Shown here in pieces: positions 21,102-32,746 of a stretch of 64,000 nt of DNA; positions within the stretch are counted from its first letter, which is position 1; each line of letters opens with the position of its first letter. The stretch lies in the NCBI RefSeq assembly GCF_024763615.1, contig NC_077223.1, positions 67,332,627-67,396,626 on the forward strand, in the 5' to 3' direction. The notes under the pieces were generated by a model that searched no databases, was not told the origin of the DNA, and worked only from the letters and a program-made list of their open reading frames with translations. The translations under genes and the position numbers were made by a program. The DNA is from Phlebotomus papatasi (taxonomy: Eukaryota; Arthropoda; Insecta; Diptera; Psychodidae).

Positions 21102-21401
21102 TAAGGTGACATAAAATGATAAATCGTCAAAAAATCACAATCGCTAGACACGGTGAAACAAATACACTTTAAGAACTTTTCCCCCCAATTCTGAGATAAA
21201 TCTTTAAATCTTAAATATTTAAATCGGCCTTTAAAGGCCGATCGTATTCTATAATAAAAATCTTTAATTTTTAAGTGTAAAATTTATTTAAACCTTTAAG
21301 ACTGTAAATTTGGAATTCTACGCTAAAGTTTTACAGACTTAAAGATGTCAAACGTCTATTAATCGCCTTTAATTTAAAAGCTGCTCGAGAGGACCTTTCA
21401 A
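21102..21401. other. spacer, nothing recognised
   Basis: Contains the short palindrome CGGCCTTTAAAGGCCG near 21224 and a CCCAATTCTGAGATAAA word that recurs reversed near 25765. No gene. Confidence 0.4.
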
Positions 21402-21913
21402 CTCTTTAACAACGAGGCACTTTTTACGGACTGAAAATCAATAATAAAAATTAAACTGAGAAACATAATCAATGATAAGTTTTACTTCTAACCTTGGAAA
21501 GTCCAACAGAGTCTTATTCGGTGTATTTTGAGCATCTATGAACGATAGGGACAAAAATAGCCCAAAAATTTAATTTATTTTTCTGACAATACCAATGAAT
21601 AATATTTTTCGCTTTAGTGAAAAATATTACGTATGAGTATTGTAGTTTTTATAGTCAAAAGGGTTTAACTTAAAAAAAAATTGGAAGTATAAAAAATAAA
21701 TAAAATCAATAATGAATTTGAGAATTTAAAAATTCGCCATTTTTGAGTTTAAATATTTACTACATAGCAAATAGCTAGAGACTTGCAAAAACTAGTCTAG
21801 ATTCCTTCAACCTTCTACTTTGCAATTATGTACAGACATAAGAAAAAAATAACTTTAGGTCGTCAGGAAATTTTTTTTTATTGGACACCGGTGTTCCAAT
21901 CGTCCTTAAAGGG
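21402..21913 (-). mobile_element. piggyBac-like MITE (512 bp), minus copy
   Basis: Reverse complement of 9896-10407 with identical length. The right end AAAGGG is followed by TTAA (21914-21917); the left flank has decayed to TCAA. The inner sequence (GACACCGGTGTTCCAATCGTCC) is the same motif seen in the other copies. Confidence 0.72.
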
Positions 21914-22547
21914 TTAAATTTTTAAGTCCAGTTCAATTTGAGATTTTCAACTGTTCAAGAGGTGTGTTTAATCAAAAGGTGAGTTTAATTTATCACAAAG
22001 ATGTATATTTTTCTGGAGAGTGATGTTTACATAGTTTTTGTTTATTTTCAGTTTTCGAAGCCAATGGATCCAGTACTTTAAGAAGCTGTGTGTCGAGCTC
22101 TAAGGAATGAACTTCTGAACTGATTTAAAACTTATTATTCTCTTTAGTCGTGCGCAGAGATCACGAATGAGGTATTTGGGAGATGAATCGAATCCTTTTG
22201 ATGTTCCGGAAAGAGCGTTAATCAAAGTTTTGACCAAAGGGGATCATATCTGTCGCTTAATGCGTCCAGGATATCTCTGTGTTCCAGGACAAAATTGACT
22301 AAGCAATCCTTCTGGCTTAAAAGTGTGTTGGGGCCCCTCTTTCTTTTATTCGGTCCAGATGAAGTTTCTGGAACCATAAATTGACCTCGTCACTTATCTA
22401 CAACAACTTCTTGTTTGAATTACTTACTATTTGAAATTAATTGACCTGAATTGCTCATTTTTTGCCAGAAAAAATTCTGAAACTGGAAAATCTCTATGAG
22501 TATCTTCCTATGCCTTCTGCTAAATGAGTTTGGTGTTTAGTGGAGCA
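21914..22547. other. intergenic, nothing recognised
   Basis: No credible frame or repeat partner. Confidence 0.4.
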
Positions 22548-23349
22548 ACAGCCGATGGGATTGGGAAACCTCGTATTTTACATTTCGTATTTTACATCTT
22601 CGTATTGCACATTTCGTATTGCGGAAACTTCGTATTTCAGCACATTTCGTATTTTACCATTTCGTATTTCACATTTCGTCTTTCATACATTTTGTACAAA
22701 AATAGAACATTTCGTCTGCCATACATTTCATACAAGCATATCAACCAATAAAATAATAGAATTGTAGTTTTATAAGGTCAAGGGCGCTATGCGCCTCGGG
22801 TCTAAGTTTGAAGTCGAACATCATGCTTTTTAATTATTCATTTATTTAAAATTTTTATGAAAATTTCCAACTGCTTCAGCAAATATTTCAAATTTTACCA
22901 CCAAGTCTGAGAAATATTGGTAAATGTTTACAATATGCTCTTAAAACCCATTTGAGCCTTTTATTCATAACTTTATCAAGACATTAGATGGAGATTTTAT
23001 AAAAGGGAAACGTGACCATTAAAATGGATTTTATAATAATTCCTTAAGTTTTTTTTGTAGATATATCTTGTGTAGCCGGGCTTTTGCCCTGAAAGATTCC
23101 TTATGGAGACCAAAGTTTTTCGCGGCCAATTGCCCAACACCGCCCAGGCTCTGTGCCTCCATCCGATCTCTTCCAGGCCATGTTACCGACTGACTGACAG
23201 TTATCTCTTGTCTTATCTCCTGTTATCCTGTTAACCAAGGCCAAGCTCACAGACGACGAGCAACCGAATCAGTAAAAGGCCTTGCTTGGAGCGGGAGGCG
23301 GGAAATATGAAGTTGCTGCGCACAGGGAAGGGATAGCCGAGCCATTGCC

Positions 23350-24706
23350 GCTCTGTATTATTATTATTATTGGATATGAGATGGAGGTAGTCCAAATGAA
23401 CATTTCGTCCTTTGACACCGTGTATTTTGATTTCGTTAAAACTATTAAAAATTGACTAGATTTCGAGCAAAAATCACTGAAGACTAATTGGACATGAATC
23501 ACAGAACCAAGTTTTACCAATTTCGAAGCCCCATTTAATAACTTAGGCCCCATTTTCGAAGCAAAATATCGGAGTCCATTTGACATTTCAAAATTTAGGT
23601 TATGTTTCGTTCTTTTAGCGATTTGAATCATTTCTTGGACTGTTTTCACTAGTTTTTCATCACTATATGTTAAAAAATTACTTGTTTTAAGGAATTTGTG
23701 TGGTAGTTCCCCCGACACCTAAAGCTTAAAATCTCCCGCTTGTGGCATTCTTCCGTTTCGTGATGTTATCATCGCCGGCTAGCGGCGCTTGCTCTGTTCG
23801 ATCCTCGCTCACCCTCAGTGTTAGTCGATCACTAGACAGCGAGAGATGAAGACATTCTCTCCAAAAGTTCGAGAAAGGAGTTATCTTACTGCCCATTCAG
23901 TCAGATTAGTTTCGGGAACAAGCGAAGAGGGGTTGCGAGCAAGTGAGAGTAAGCCCCAGTTCTGCCTACACGCCGGGCAAAAGTGGATTTTACCTCCACA
24001 TTTGAATGTTATTTTTTCACAAAAACTAAAGAAATTATCGAAAAACTAAGAAAATGTGGGAGCATTTCGCATGCAAACAACTGAGCATTCTCAAAGTCGC
24101 ACACTAACGCAGCTGTCATCAGCAGGCTGTCATACACGCTCACTTCCCTATCCTTATTCAGAGCGGCAATGGCCGAGCTCAATTTCGCTATCAGGAGGAA
24201 AGTTTCTCTAACACTTAAAAATTTCTATTTTTTATCACATAAAACTGCAGCCTATTTATATATTACGTTTTTTTTGCCAAACATTTTTTTTTAATGAAAT
24301 CCGTACAAGAAAAAGTATGCGGCTGTCGGAAATTGCATTAAAGTAGTCGTAAACGACTATTCGAACCGATCTATAATTAAATTTTTGCGCGGAATTTCTC
24401 AAAATTTTCAGTTTTCACTATCTTAGCAATAAAATTTTTCTATATAAAGTAAAATTTACGAATTTTATTTTCTTTCAACTTCGTCGTATTCCGCATTCAG
24501 ATATGAAAAAACCAAAGGCACGGAAACAAAAATATAGAAAAACAAAACGAAAGAAATAAAAAGAATATAAAATAAAAAAAAAATAAAAACGACACGTCTG
24601 ACACAGGGTAAGGGGACCCAGCATTGAGCCATTAATTAACGCCCTGGTTTAGGAACTATTTTAGCCCTCATCGGCAAGGTCTGAGCGGCGGTAGGCCCGA
24701 ATTAAG
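23350..24706. other. middle of the long-TIR element; no recognised gene
   Basis: Contains the N-terminal two thirds of a 149-codon minus-strand frame (23269-23718) whose tail runs into the left arm. It starts with ATG and has a mixed composition unlike AT-rich noise, but I recognise no family. It could be a captured host fragment, as Mutator-like elements often carry, or chance. The segment 24601-24705 recurs at 60964-61067. Confidence 0.4.
24601..24705 (+). repeat. 105 bp segment shared with 60964-61067
   Basis: ACACAGGGTAAGGGGACCCA, then CCATTAATTAAC, CTATTTTAGCCCTCATCGGC and GTAGGCCCGAATTAA are shared with moderate divergence. Here it ends directly at the inner border of the right TIR. 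Confidence 0.7.
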
Positions 24707-25508
24707 GGCAATGGCTCGGCTATCCCTTCCCTGTTCGCAGCAACTTCATATTTCCCGCCTCCCGCTCCAAGCAAGGCCTTTTACTGGTTCGGTTGCTCGT
24801 CGTCTGTGAGCTTGGCCTTGGTTAACAGGATAACAGGAGATAAGACAAGAGATAACTGTCAGTCAGTCGGTAACATGGCCTGGAAGAGATCGGATGGAGG
24901 CACAGAGCCTGGGCGGTGTTGGGCAATTGGCCGCGAAAAGCTTTGGTCTCCATAAGGAATCTTTCAGGGCAAAAGCCCGGCTACACAAGATATATCTACA
25001 AAAAAAACTTAAGGAATTATTATAAAATCCATTTTAATGGTCACGTTTCCCTTTTATAAAATCTCCATCTAATGTCTTGATAAAGTTATGAATAAAAGGC
25101 TCAAATGGGTTTTAAGAGCATATTGTAAACATTTACCAATATTTCTCAGACTTGGTGGTAAAATTTGAAATATTTGCTGAAGCAGTTGGAAATTTTCATA
25201 AAAATTTTAAATAAATGAATAATTAAAAAGCATGATGTTCGACTTCAAACTTAGACCCGAGGCGCATAGCGCCCTTGACCTTATAAAACTACAATTCTAT
25301 TATTTTATTGGTTGATATGCTTGTATGAAATGTATGGCAGACGAAATGTTCAATTTTTGTACAAAATGTATGAAAGACGAAATGTGAAATACGAAATGGT
25401 AAAATACGAAATGTGCTGAAATACGAAGTTTCCGCAATACGAAATGTGCAATACGAAGATGTAAAATACGAAATGTAAAATACGAGGTTTCCGCGAACCA
25501 CAGCCGAT

Positions 25509-27512
25509 ACTTCAGCGATAACTGAACCCTACTGTAGCGGAATTGCGACACTGAGGAGAGGAGAAACTGTGGAGATTGTTCTTTTTGTTGACAATAAATC
25601 GGAACTTATGCACCATTAAAATTAAACGTCTTGTTTTAACATCTTGGATAATCAAATTTTTTTAGTGGCGCTAAAGGCTATTTTATCCAAAACTCCTATA
25701 ACTCGGAATTCGAAATCTTTATTGTCAAAGTTAAAGCTTCAACTTAAATCTTTAGGCTTCTTTATCTCAGAATTGGGGGGTGTATCATGTTTGACACCTA
25801 TTGACACCTATAGACCTATTGACACCCTTCACTGAACGGAATGACAGTTAAAATTTGTTAAGAATTGTTTATTTTTGGAGATAAAAAGCGATCATTTACG
25901 AGATAAACAAAAATTTGATATTTGAAACTAAAAAGAAGATAAAATAAACAATTCAGGTAAAAATTGATTTTACCTGAATTTAAAAGCAGCAATGAACTAC
26001 TTCTAACAATCATTTTATTCATTTTGCTTTTTAACAACATTTTAACAAACTTTAAACATATACTTTCTTTTTTTTGTTCTGAGTTTCTCTATACGTTTTT
26101 TTCTTTCTAACCCTCTAAAACCGTGTTTATTTTTCAACCGATTTGGGCAAATTTGGATTTTTTCGAAAGGTTTTGAAATTTCCGATCCGATTGCAGCTGT
26201 CGCAATCGATAATAAATCCCTTAAGTACCTGTAAATGACCAATCCTTTTTAAATATTCTTCTTTTCTGTCCGTAAACTTGTTACCCATCTAGAGGGTAAA
26301 CGGCAAGAGATACGAACTTTAGATCTTCAGAGGAACCCCCCATAAGTCGACCCAATGAAGGGACCTCGAAATTTGCTGAGAAATTAAAATGTTTTAAAAG
26401 CAAATTTTGATCAACAGTTTGGTGTGGCAAACCAACTTTTCAGTATTCAGAAGTAATGCCCCTTCGATTGCAAATGTACGATATGTTCTTGCGTTGAAGG
26501 TGAATTATTAGAAATTGAGTCTAATTTAGTGTATTTGGACATGATTGTCGTCAATTTGCTGACTCCTGTCCGCCACAATTTCACAACTTTTCTTTGTTAA
26601 ATTGTAAGAAACAACAAAGAACAATCAGGGACAATTTTCTAATGGAAAAGTGTTTTATATATATTTTTTTTTGGAGTGAGAATTTTCCAGCATTTTCCCT
26701 CTTGCGAGGTGTTATAGCCCCAATGTGGGGATAGAAAAAAAGGAATGTGAAAAGAATTTAACTGTCGGAGTGGCACTTAAAGCGCCAGCACAGACAAAAT
26801 AAGAAAATCCATGGTCTCAAGGGGGAAGGTTCATGGGAATGTCCTGGTCGAAATGTGCCAAAAACACACGATATTGCACAATAATGAGGCAATATTGCGT
26901 ACACATTTGGGAGACATTTGCATGGCTCAGCAACTGCGAAATGCTGGCATTTGCATTTTTATTGCACCATTGGCGATTTACATATGCAAACACCATTTTC
27001 ATTCTATGCAACAATGATCCCAATATTCCGAATGGAATATGCTCCCAACTCTCTTGAGCTTTCGCCACTCCAATCTCTTCGCAGCAGCATTCGAAAAATC
27101 TCTGGGAAATTCGCTTATGCGAGAATTGTTATGGCGATTGCCTGAGAGGTTTTGGGAAATTAACAGTCCCCAAGACTGCTCTATTTCTTTCGCTTTTAAG
27201 AAGCTCCAAGCTATCAATGGAAAAGAAGCGATTACACCAAATTTTCCATCAATTTTAGAGAAAATATCTTACATTATCTGAAGTGGCTTTTTGCAGGAGT
27301 TTTTTAAAATAAACAATAAACGTGATTTTAGAAAGTGTTATGAATCTGATGATAGCAAAATGCGGGCATTAAAGGCTCAAACGTTTCTTCGTCAAATATT
27401 TTTCGTCGCAAATTAATTTTTCTTTTGATAAATATTGAATATGCCACATTTCAAGTAAAAATACTCAGTTCTGCTTTAGTTCCTTAAAGAAAAAAATCGA
27501 CTTTTTTTAAGT
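25509..27512. other. intergenic, no gene recognised
   Basis: Includes a degraded stretch with GGTAAACGGCAAGAGATACG and GACCCAATGAAGGG words (26290-26350) akin to the sequence next to repeat X, and a short TTGACACCTA tandem near 25793-25825. The block 26800-27240 is less AT-rich and has overlapping frames on both strands but no recognisable protein. Confidence 0.4.
26915..26990. promoter_or_regulatory. possible enhancer: three octamer-like sites
   Basis: CATTTGCATG (26915-26924), CATTTGCAT (26948-26956) and CATATGCAAA (26981-26990) fall within 76 bp at roughly 33 bp spacing. ATTTGCAT/ATGCAAAT is the classical POU-domain octamer. It lies in the only balanced-composition block of this intergenic region. 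Suggestive only. Confidence 0.25.
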
Positions 27513-30500
27513 GAATCATCACGACCCCCCTCCCACCACTTGGTAGATTTTTAATTTTTTAAAAAGCCAAAATCTGCTGTAAAAACCGCAATTCTTAAAA
27601 TTTCTCAATGAAAATCACATTAGATTACTTCAAATAATGCTTCTAATCAATTAACATCATTGGTTAAAATTTTTTGTTGGAAAAATTTTCACCAAAAATC
27701 ATCAAGACCCTCCATTGGGAGATTTTTAATTTTTTGAAAAAGCCAAAATCTGATGTAAAAACCGCAATTCTTAAAATTTCTCAATGAAAATCACATTAGA
27801 TTACTTCAACTAATGCTTCCAATCAATTAATATCATTAGATAAATTTTTTTGTTGGAAAAACCTTCACCAAAAATCATCACGACCCTCCATTGGGAGATT
27901 TTTAATTTTTTAAAAAAGCCAAAATCTGCTGTAAAAACCGCAATTCTTAAAATTTCTCAATGAAAATCACATTAGATTACTTCAAATAATGCTTCTAATC
28001 AATTAACATCATTGGTTAAAATTTTTTGTTGGAAAAATTTTCACCAAAAATCATCAAGACCCTCCATTGGGAGATTTTTAATTTTTTAAAAAAGCCAAAA
28101 TCTGCTGTGAAAACCGCAATTCTTAAAATTTCTCAATGAAAATCACATTAGATTACTTCAAATAATGCTTCTAATCAATTAACATCATTGGTTAAAATTT
28201 TTTGTTGGAAAAATTTTCACCAAAAATCATCAAGACCCTCCATTGGGAGATTTTTAATTTTTTAAAAAAGCCAAAATCTGCTGTAAAAACCGCAATTCTT
28301 AAAATTTCTCAATGAAAATCACATTAGATTACTTCAAATAATGCTTCTAATCAATTAACATCATTGGTTAAAATTTTTTGTTGGAAAAATTTTCACCAAA
28401 AATCATCAAGACCCTCCATTGGGAGATTTTTAATTTTTTGAAAAAGCCAAAATCTGATGTAAAAACCGCAATTCTTAAAATTTCTCAATGAAAATCACAT
28501 TAGATTACTTCAACTAATGCTTCCAATCAATTAATATCATTAGATAAATTTTTTTGTTGGAAAAACCTTCACCAAAAATCATCACGACCCTCCATTGGGA
28601 GATTTTTAATTTTTTAAAAAAGCCAAAATCTGCTGTAAAAACCGCAATTCTTAAAATTTCTCAATGAAAATCACATTAGATTACTTCAAATAATGCTTCT
28701 AATCAATTAACATCATTGGTTAAAATTTTTTGTTGGAAAAATTTTCACCAAAAATCATCAAGACCCTCCATTGGGAGATTTTTAATTTTTTGAAAAAGCC
28801 AAAATCTGATGTAAAAACCGCAATTCTTAAAATTTCTCAATGAAAATCACATTAGATTACTTCAACTAATGCTTCCAATCAATTAATATCATTAGATAAA
28901 TTTTTTTGTTGGAAAAACCTTCACCAAAAATCATCACGACCCTCCATTGGGAGATTTTTAATTTTTTAAAAAAGCCAAAATCTGCTGTAAAAACCGCAAT
29001 TCTTAAAATTTCTCAATGAAAATCACATTAGATTACTTCAAATAATGCTTCTAATCAATTAACATCATTGGTTAAAATTTTTTGTTGGAAAAATTTTCAC
29101 CAAAAATCATCAAGACCCTCCATTGGGAGATTTTTAATTTTTTAAAAAAGCCAAAATCTGCTGTGAAAACCGCAATTCTTAAAATTTCTCAATGAAAATC
29201 ACATTAGATTACTTCAAATAATGCTTCTAATCAATTAACATCATTGGTTAAAATTTTTTGTTGGAAAAATTTTCACCAAAAATCATCAAGACCCTCCATT
29301 GGGAGATTTTTAATTTTTTAAAAAAGCCAAAATCTGCTGTAAAAACCGCAATTCTTAAAATTTCTCAATGAAAATCACATTAGATTACTTCAAATAATGC
29401 TTCTAATCAATTAACATCATTGGTTAAAATTTTTTGTTGGAAAAATTTTCACCAAAAATCATCAAGACCCTCCATTGGGAGATTTTTAATTTTTTAAAAA
29501 AGCCAAAATCTGCTGTGAAAACCGCAATTCTTAAAATTTCTCAATGAAAATCACATTAGATTACTTCAAATAATGCTTCTAATCAATTAACATCATTGGT
29601 TAAAATTTTTTGTTGGAAAAATTTTCACCAAAAATCATCAAGACCCTCCATTGGGAGATTTTTAATTTTTTAAAAAAGCCAAAATCTGCTGTAAAAACCG
29701 CAATTCTTAAAATTTCTCAATGAAAATCACATTAGATTACTTCAAATAATGCTTCTAATCAATTAACATCATTGGTTAAAATTTTTTGTTGGAAAAATTT
29801 TCACCAAAAATCATCAAGACCCTCCATTGGGAGATTTTTAATTTTTTAAAAAAGCCAAAATCTGCTGTAAAAACCGCAATTCTTAAAATTTCTCAATGAA
29901 AATCACATTAGATTACTTCAAATAATGCTTCTAATCAATTAACATCATTGGTTAAAATTTTTTGTTGGAAAAATTTTCACCAAAAATCATCAAGACCCTC
30001 CATTGGGAGATTTTTAATTTTTTGAAAAAGCCAAAATCTGATGTAAAAACCGCAATTCTTAAAATTTCTCAATGAAAATCACATTAGATTACTTCAACTA
30101 ATGCTTCCAATCAATTAATATCATTAGATAAATTTTTTTGTTGGAAAAACCTTCACCAAAAATCATCACGACCCTCCATTGGGAGATTTTTAATTTTTTA
30201 AAAAAGCCAAAATCTGCTGTAAAAACCGCAATTCTTAAAATTTCTCAATGAAAATCACATTAGATTACTTCAAATAATGCTTCTAATCAATTAACATCAT
30301 TGGTTAAAATTTTTTGTTGGAAAAATCTTCACCAAAAATCATCACGACCCTCCATTGGGAGATTTTTAATTTTTTGAAAAAGCCAAAATCTGATGTAAAA
30401 ACCGCAATTCTTAAAATTTCTCAATGAAAATCACATTAGATTACTTCAACTAATGCTTCCAATCAATTAATATCATTAGATAAATTTTTTTGTTGGAAAA

Positions 30501-30978
30501 ACCTTCACCAAAAATCATCACGACCCTCCATTGGGAGATTTTTAATTTTTTAAAAAAGCTAAAATCTGCTGTAAAAACCGCAGTTCTTAAAATTTCTCAA
30601 TGAAAATCACATTAGATTACTTCAAATAATGCTTCTAATCAATTAACATCATTGGTTAAAATTTTTTGTTGGAAAAATTTTCACCAAAAATCATCAAGAC
30701 CCTCCATTGGGAGATTTTTAATTTTTTAAAAAAGCCAAAATCTGCTGTAAAAACCGCAATTCTTAAAATTTCTCAATGAAAATCACATTAGATTACTTCA
30801 AATAATGCTTCTAATCAATTAACATCATTGGTTAAAATTTTTTGTTGGAAAAATTTTCACCAAAAATCATCAAGACCCTCCATTGGGAGATTTTTAATTT
30901 TTTAAAAAAGCCAAAATCTGCTGTGAAAACCGCAATTCTTAAAATTTCTCAATGAAAATCACATTAGATTACTTCAAA
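27513..30978. repeat. 176 bp satellite array, about 20 copies
   Basis: The landmark CATTGGGAGA recurs at exactly 176 bp steps (27713, 27889, 28065, 28241 and so on to 30881). Copies are highly homogeneous. Three variants interleave: a main type (CTGCTGTAAAAACC), a B type with linked changes (CTGATGTAAAAACC, TTCAACTAATGCTTCC, ATTAGATAAA) at copies beginning 27713, 28417, 28769, 30001 and 30353, and a CTGCTGTGAAAACC type at 28065, 29121, 29473 and 30881. The first monomer is degenerate and the last is cut off inside ATTACTTCAAA. No coding frame. Confidence 0.95.
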
Positions 30979-32746
30979 CTGTTAAAATGTTTCTCTTATT
31001 ATTGGGGTATTGGTCATAATATGTAAGCCGATACGCTACAGATCTATTCCATAATAAGGGGAAAGAGGATAAAGAAAATGAAAGTTATATTTATAGAACT
31101 TACCATTACCATGGTAGTAAAAGTTGTTCAATATGTTGAATCTATGTTAATAAAACTTTTCAGCTCTGATAAAAGTTTCTATAAAAATTTGTTTCCACTG
31201 CATTGTTATCAATAAACTTTCACTTTCTTATTCATTTTGTTTGGGTAATTTGCAAAATTATCCAATTAAATTAAACACTCTGAAATCTAAAACTTTCCCT
31301 TTAAAGAGAGCAAAAAGTGAGATACTTTTAATTAATCCCAATTAAACATTTTCTTTAGATTCTGCAAACTCAAACAACAACTTACCTGAAAGTGGCTTAG
31401 AACTTTCTCTTTCATTTTCAACTTCAAACAATTGCAGACAAATATTTGTCGTAATTGAAAAATCCCTACAATCGAGCTATAAAGATGTTATTACATTTTA
31501 AGGCTTTTGTGTGGATTTCTGTAAGTTTTCTTTTACCAGGGGATAATGTCACATTATTGAAGGGTAAATGAGAATTTGTCAACAATGAGTTGGGGATATT
31601 TTTTTTAGCTTCTTTGCTTGGCATGTTTTCCAGAAGAAGTGATTTTTTCCCATCGATTTGACGTATTTCCTCAAATTGAACTCAATCGTAAATTTTAAAT
31701 TACATGAATTTTTGCTCTCTTATGTTTGGCGCAAATGGGATTTTCTTAAAATAGCGAAACAGAATGAAAATGTGATCCTTCGGGCAATTTCCGCTTGAAA
31801 AATTGATGAAATCTCAGAATTGCTAAATGATTTTCTTTCATGAGCTCATTTCACCCTCAAGAATCTGTACAATTAATCATTTCACCCAGACTTAAGAGGA
31901 GTGGAAATAAATTTTTCCGTTTGCCACAAGAAACAAGAAGTTTCCCCCTTTTGTGTTTATTTCAAATGAAAATCATTTATCATTTTGCTGTTTTTTTCCG
32001 GCTGGATGAAAATCAAATGAATAATAATATAGTTTGTTTTAGTACGAATAAAGTACACCTGCCTGACTAAAGAAAAACTAATAGAGGGATTATGGTAATA
32101 AATTTGTGAAAATAATCAATTCAATTTGTTCGCTTCAATTCAGATGCGATAAATTTTCTCAAGGCGATTTTTCTTTCCTCAGATTGGGTATTCCGTAAAG
32201 CGTTGCATGGGGCCGAGAAAGCTCAATTTCAGAGTTGAGTGAACGGAAAAATAATATCAATGTGCATGGAAATTGACTTGATTTGTTGGAAAAACGTTTG
32301 AGAAATCCATTTGCATCCACTGGATACCCGCTAGAAGCTTCTGTCTTCATTGCATTTTCATTTAATTCACTTCTGCAGCAATTTTAGAGATAAAGCTTCT
32401 TACAAGAAGCTTTTTTATTGCAAAATGAATTGCAAATTGCCAATTTACTGACATACTGTAAGAAATATGCTAGGGAAATTGCTGAATTTTATGGTGTCCT
32501 CAACTATAGTTCTTCCTTTTGATACAAGATTGTCAATTAATTTAATTTTTATTCAACAACTATCTCTGTTGAGAAATACATAAAAGATTGTTTCAATACT
32601 CCTTGAATGATTTTCCATAATATAAATATTCCACAACAGAAACTATTACTTTTATAAAAAACCTGAAGTTGCAATGCCTAACCACTTAGGCTTTAAATTT
32701 TGGTTAAAGAGCACATTCAACAAATTTTGAGTAAATTCAGAAAAAA
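30979..32746. other. intergenic, no gene recognised
   Basis: AT-rich unique sequence with two short frames (31840-32070, 32159-32350) lacking any recognisable feature. Confidence 0.4.

Larger units (their letters stand above)
22557..25499. mobile_element. long-TIR transposon, Mutator- or foldback-like (2943 bp)
   Basis: Two inverted arms of exactly 793 bp each (22557-23349 and 24707-25499), nearly identical, enclose a 1357 bp middle. The 9 bp word ACAGCCGAT occurs directly repeated immediately outside both ends (22548-22556, 25500-25508). Very long TIRs with 9 bp duplications are typical of Mutator-like and foldback elements (established knowledge). The outermost 8 bases of the two ends differ, then the arms agree from GGAAACCTCG inward. 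The outer 150 bp of each arm is a degenerate tandem of CGTATTTTACATTT-like words, as in foldback elements. No transposase is visible in the middle, so it is non-autonomous. Confidence 0.75.

Noticed and set aside
27513..30978. CRISPR-like array
   Set aside because: Units are 176 bp throughout with no unique spacers, and the context is eukaryotic. It is satellite DNA.
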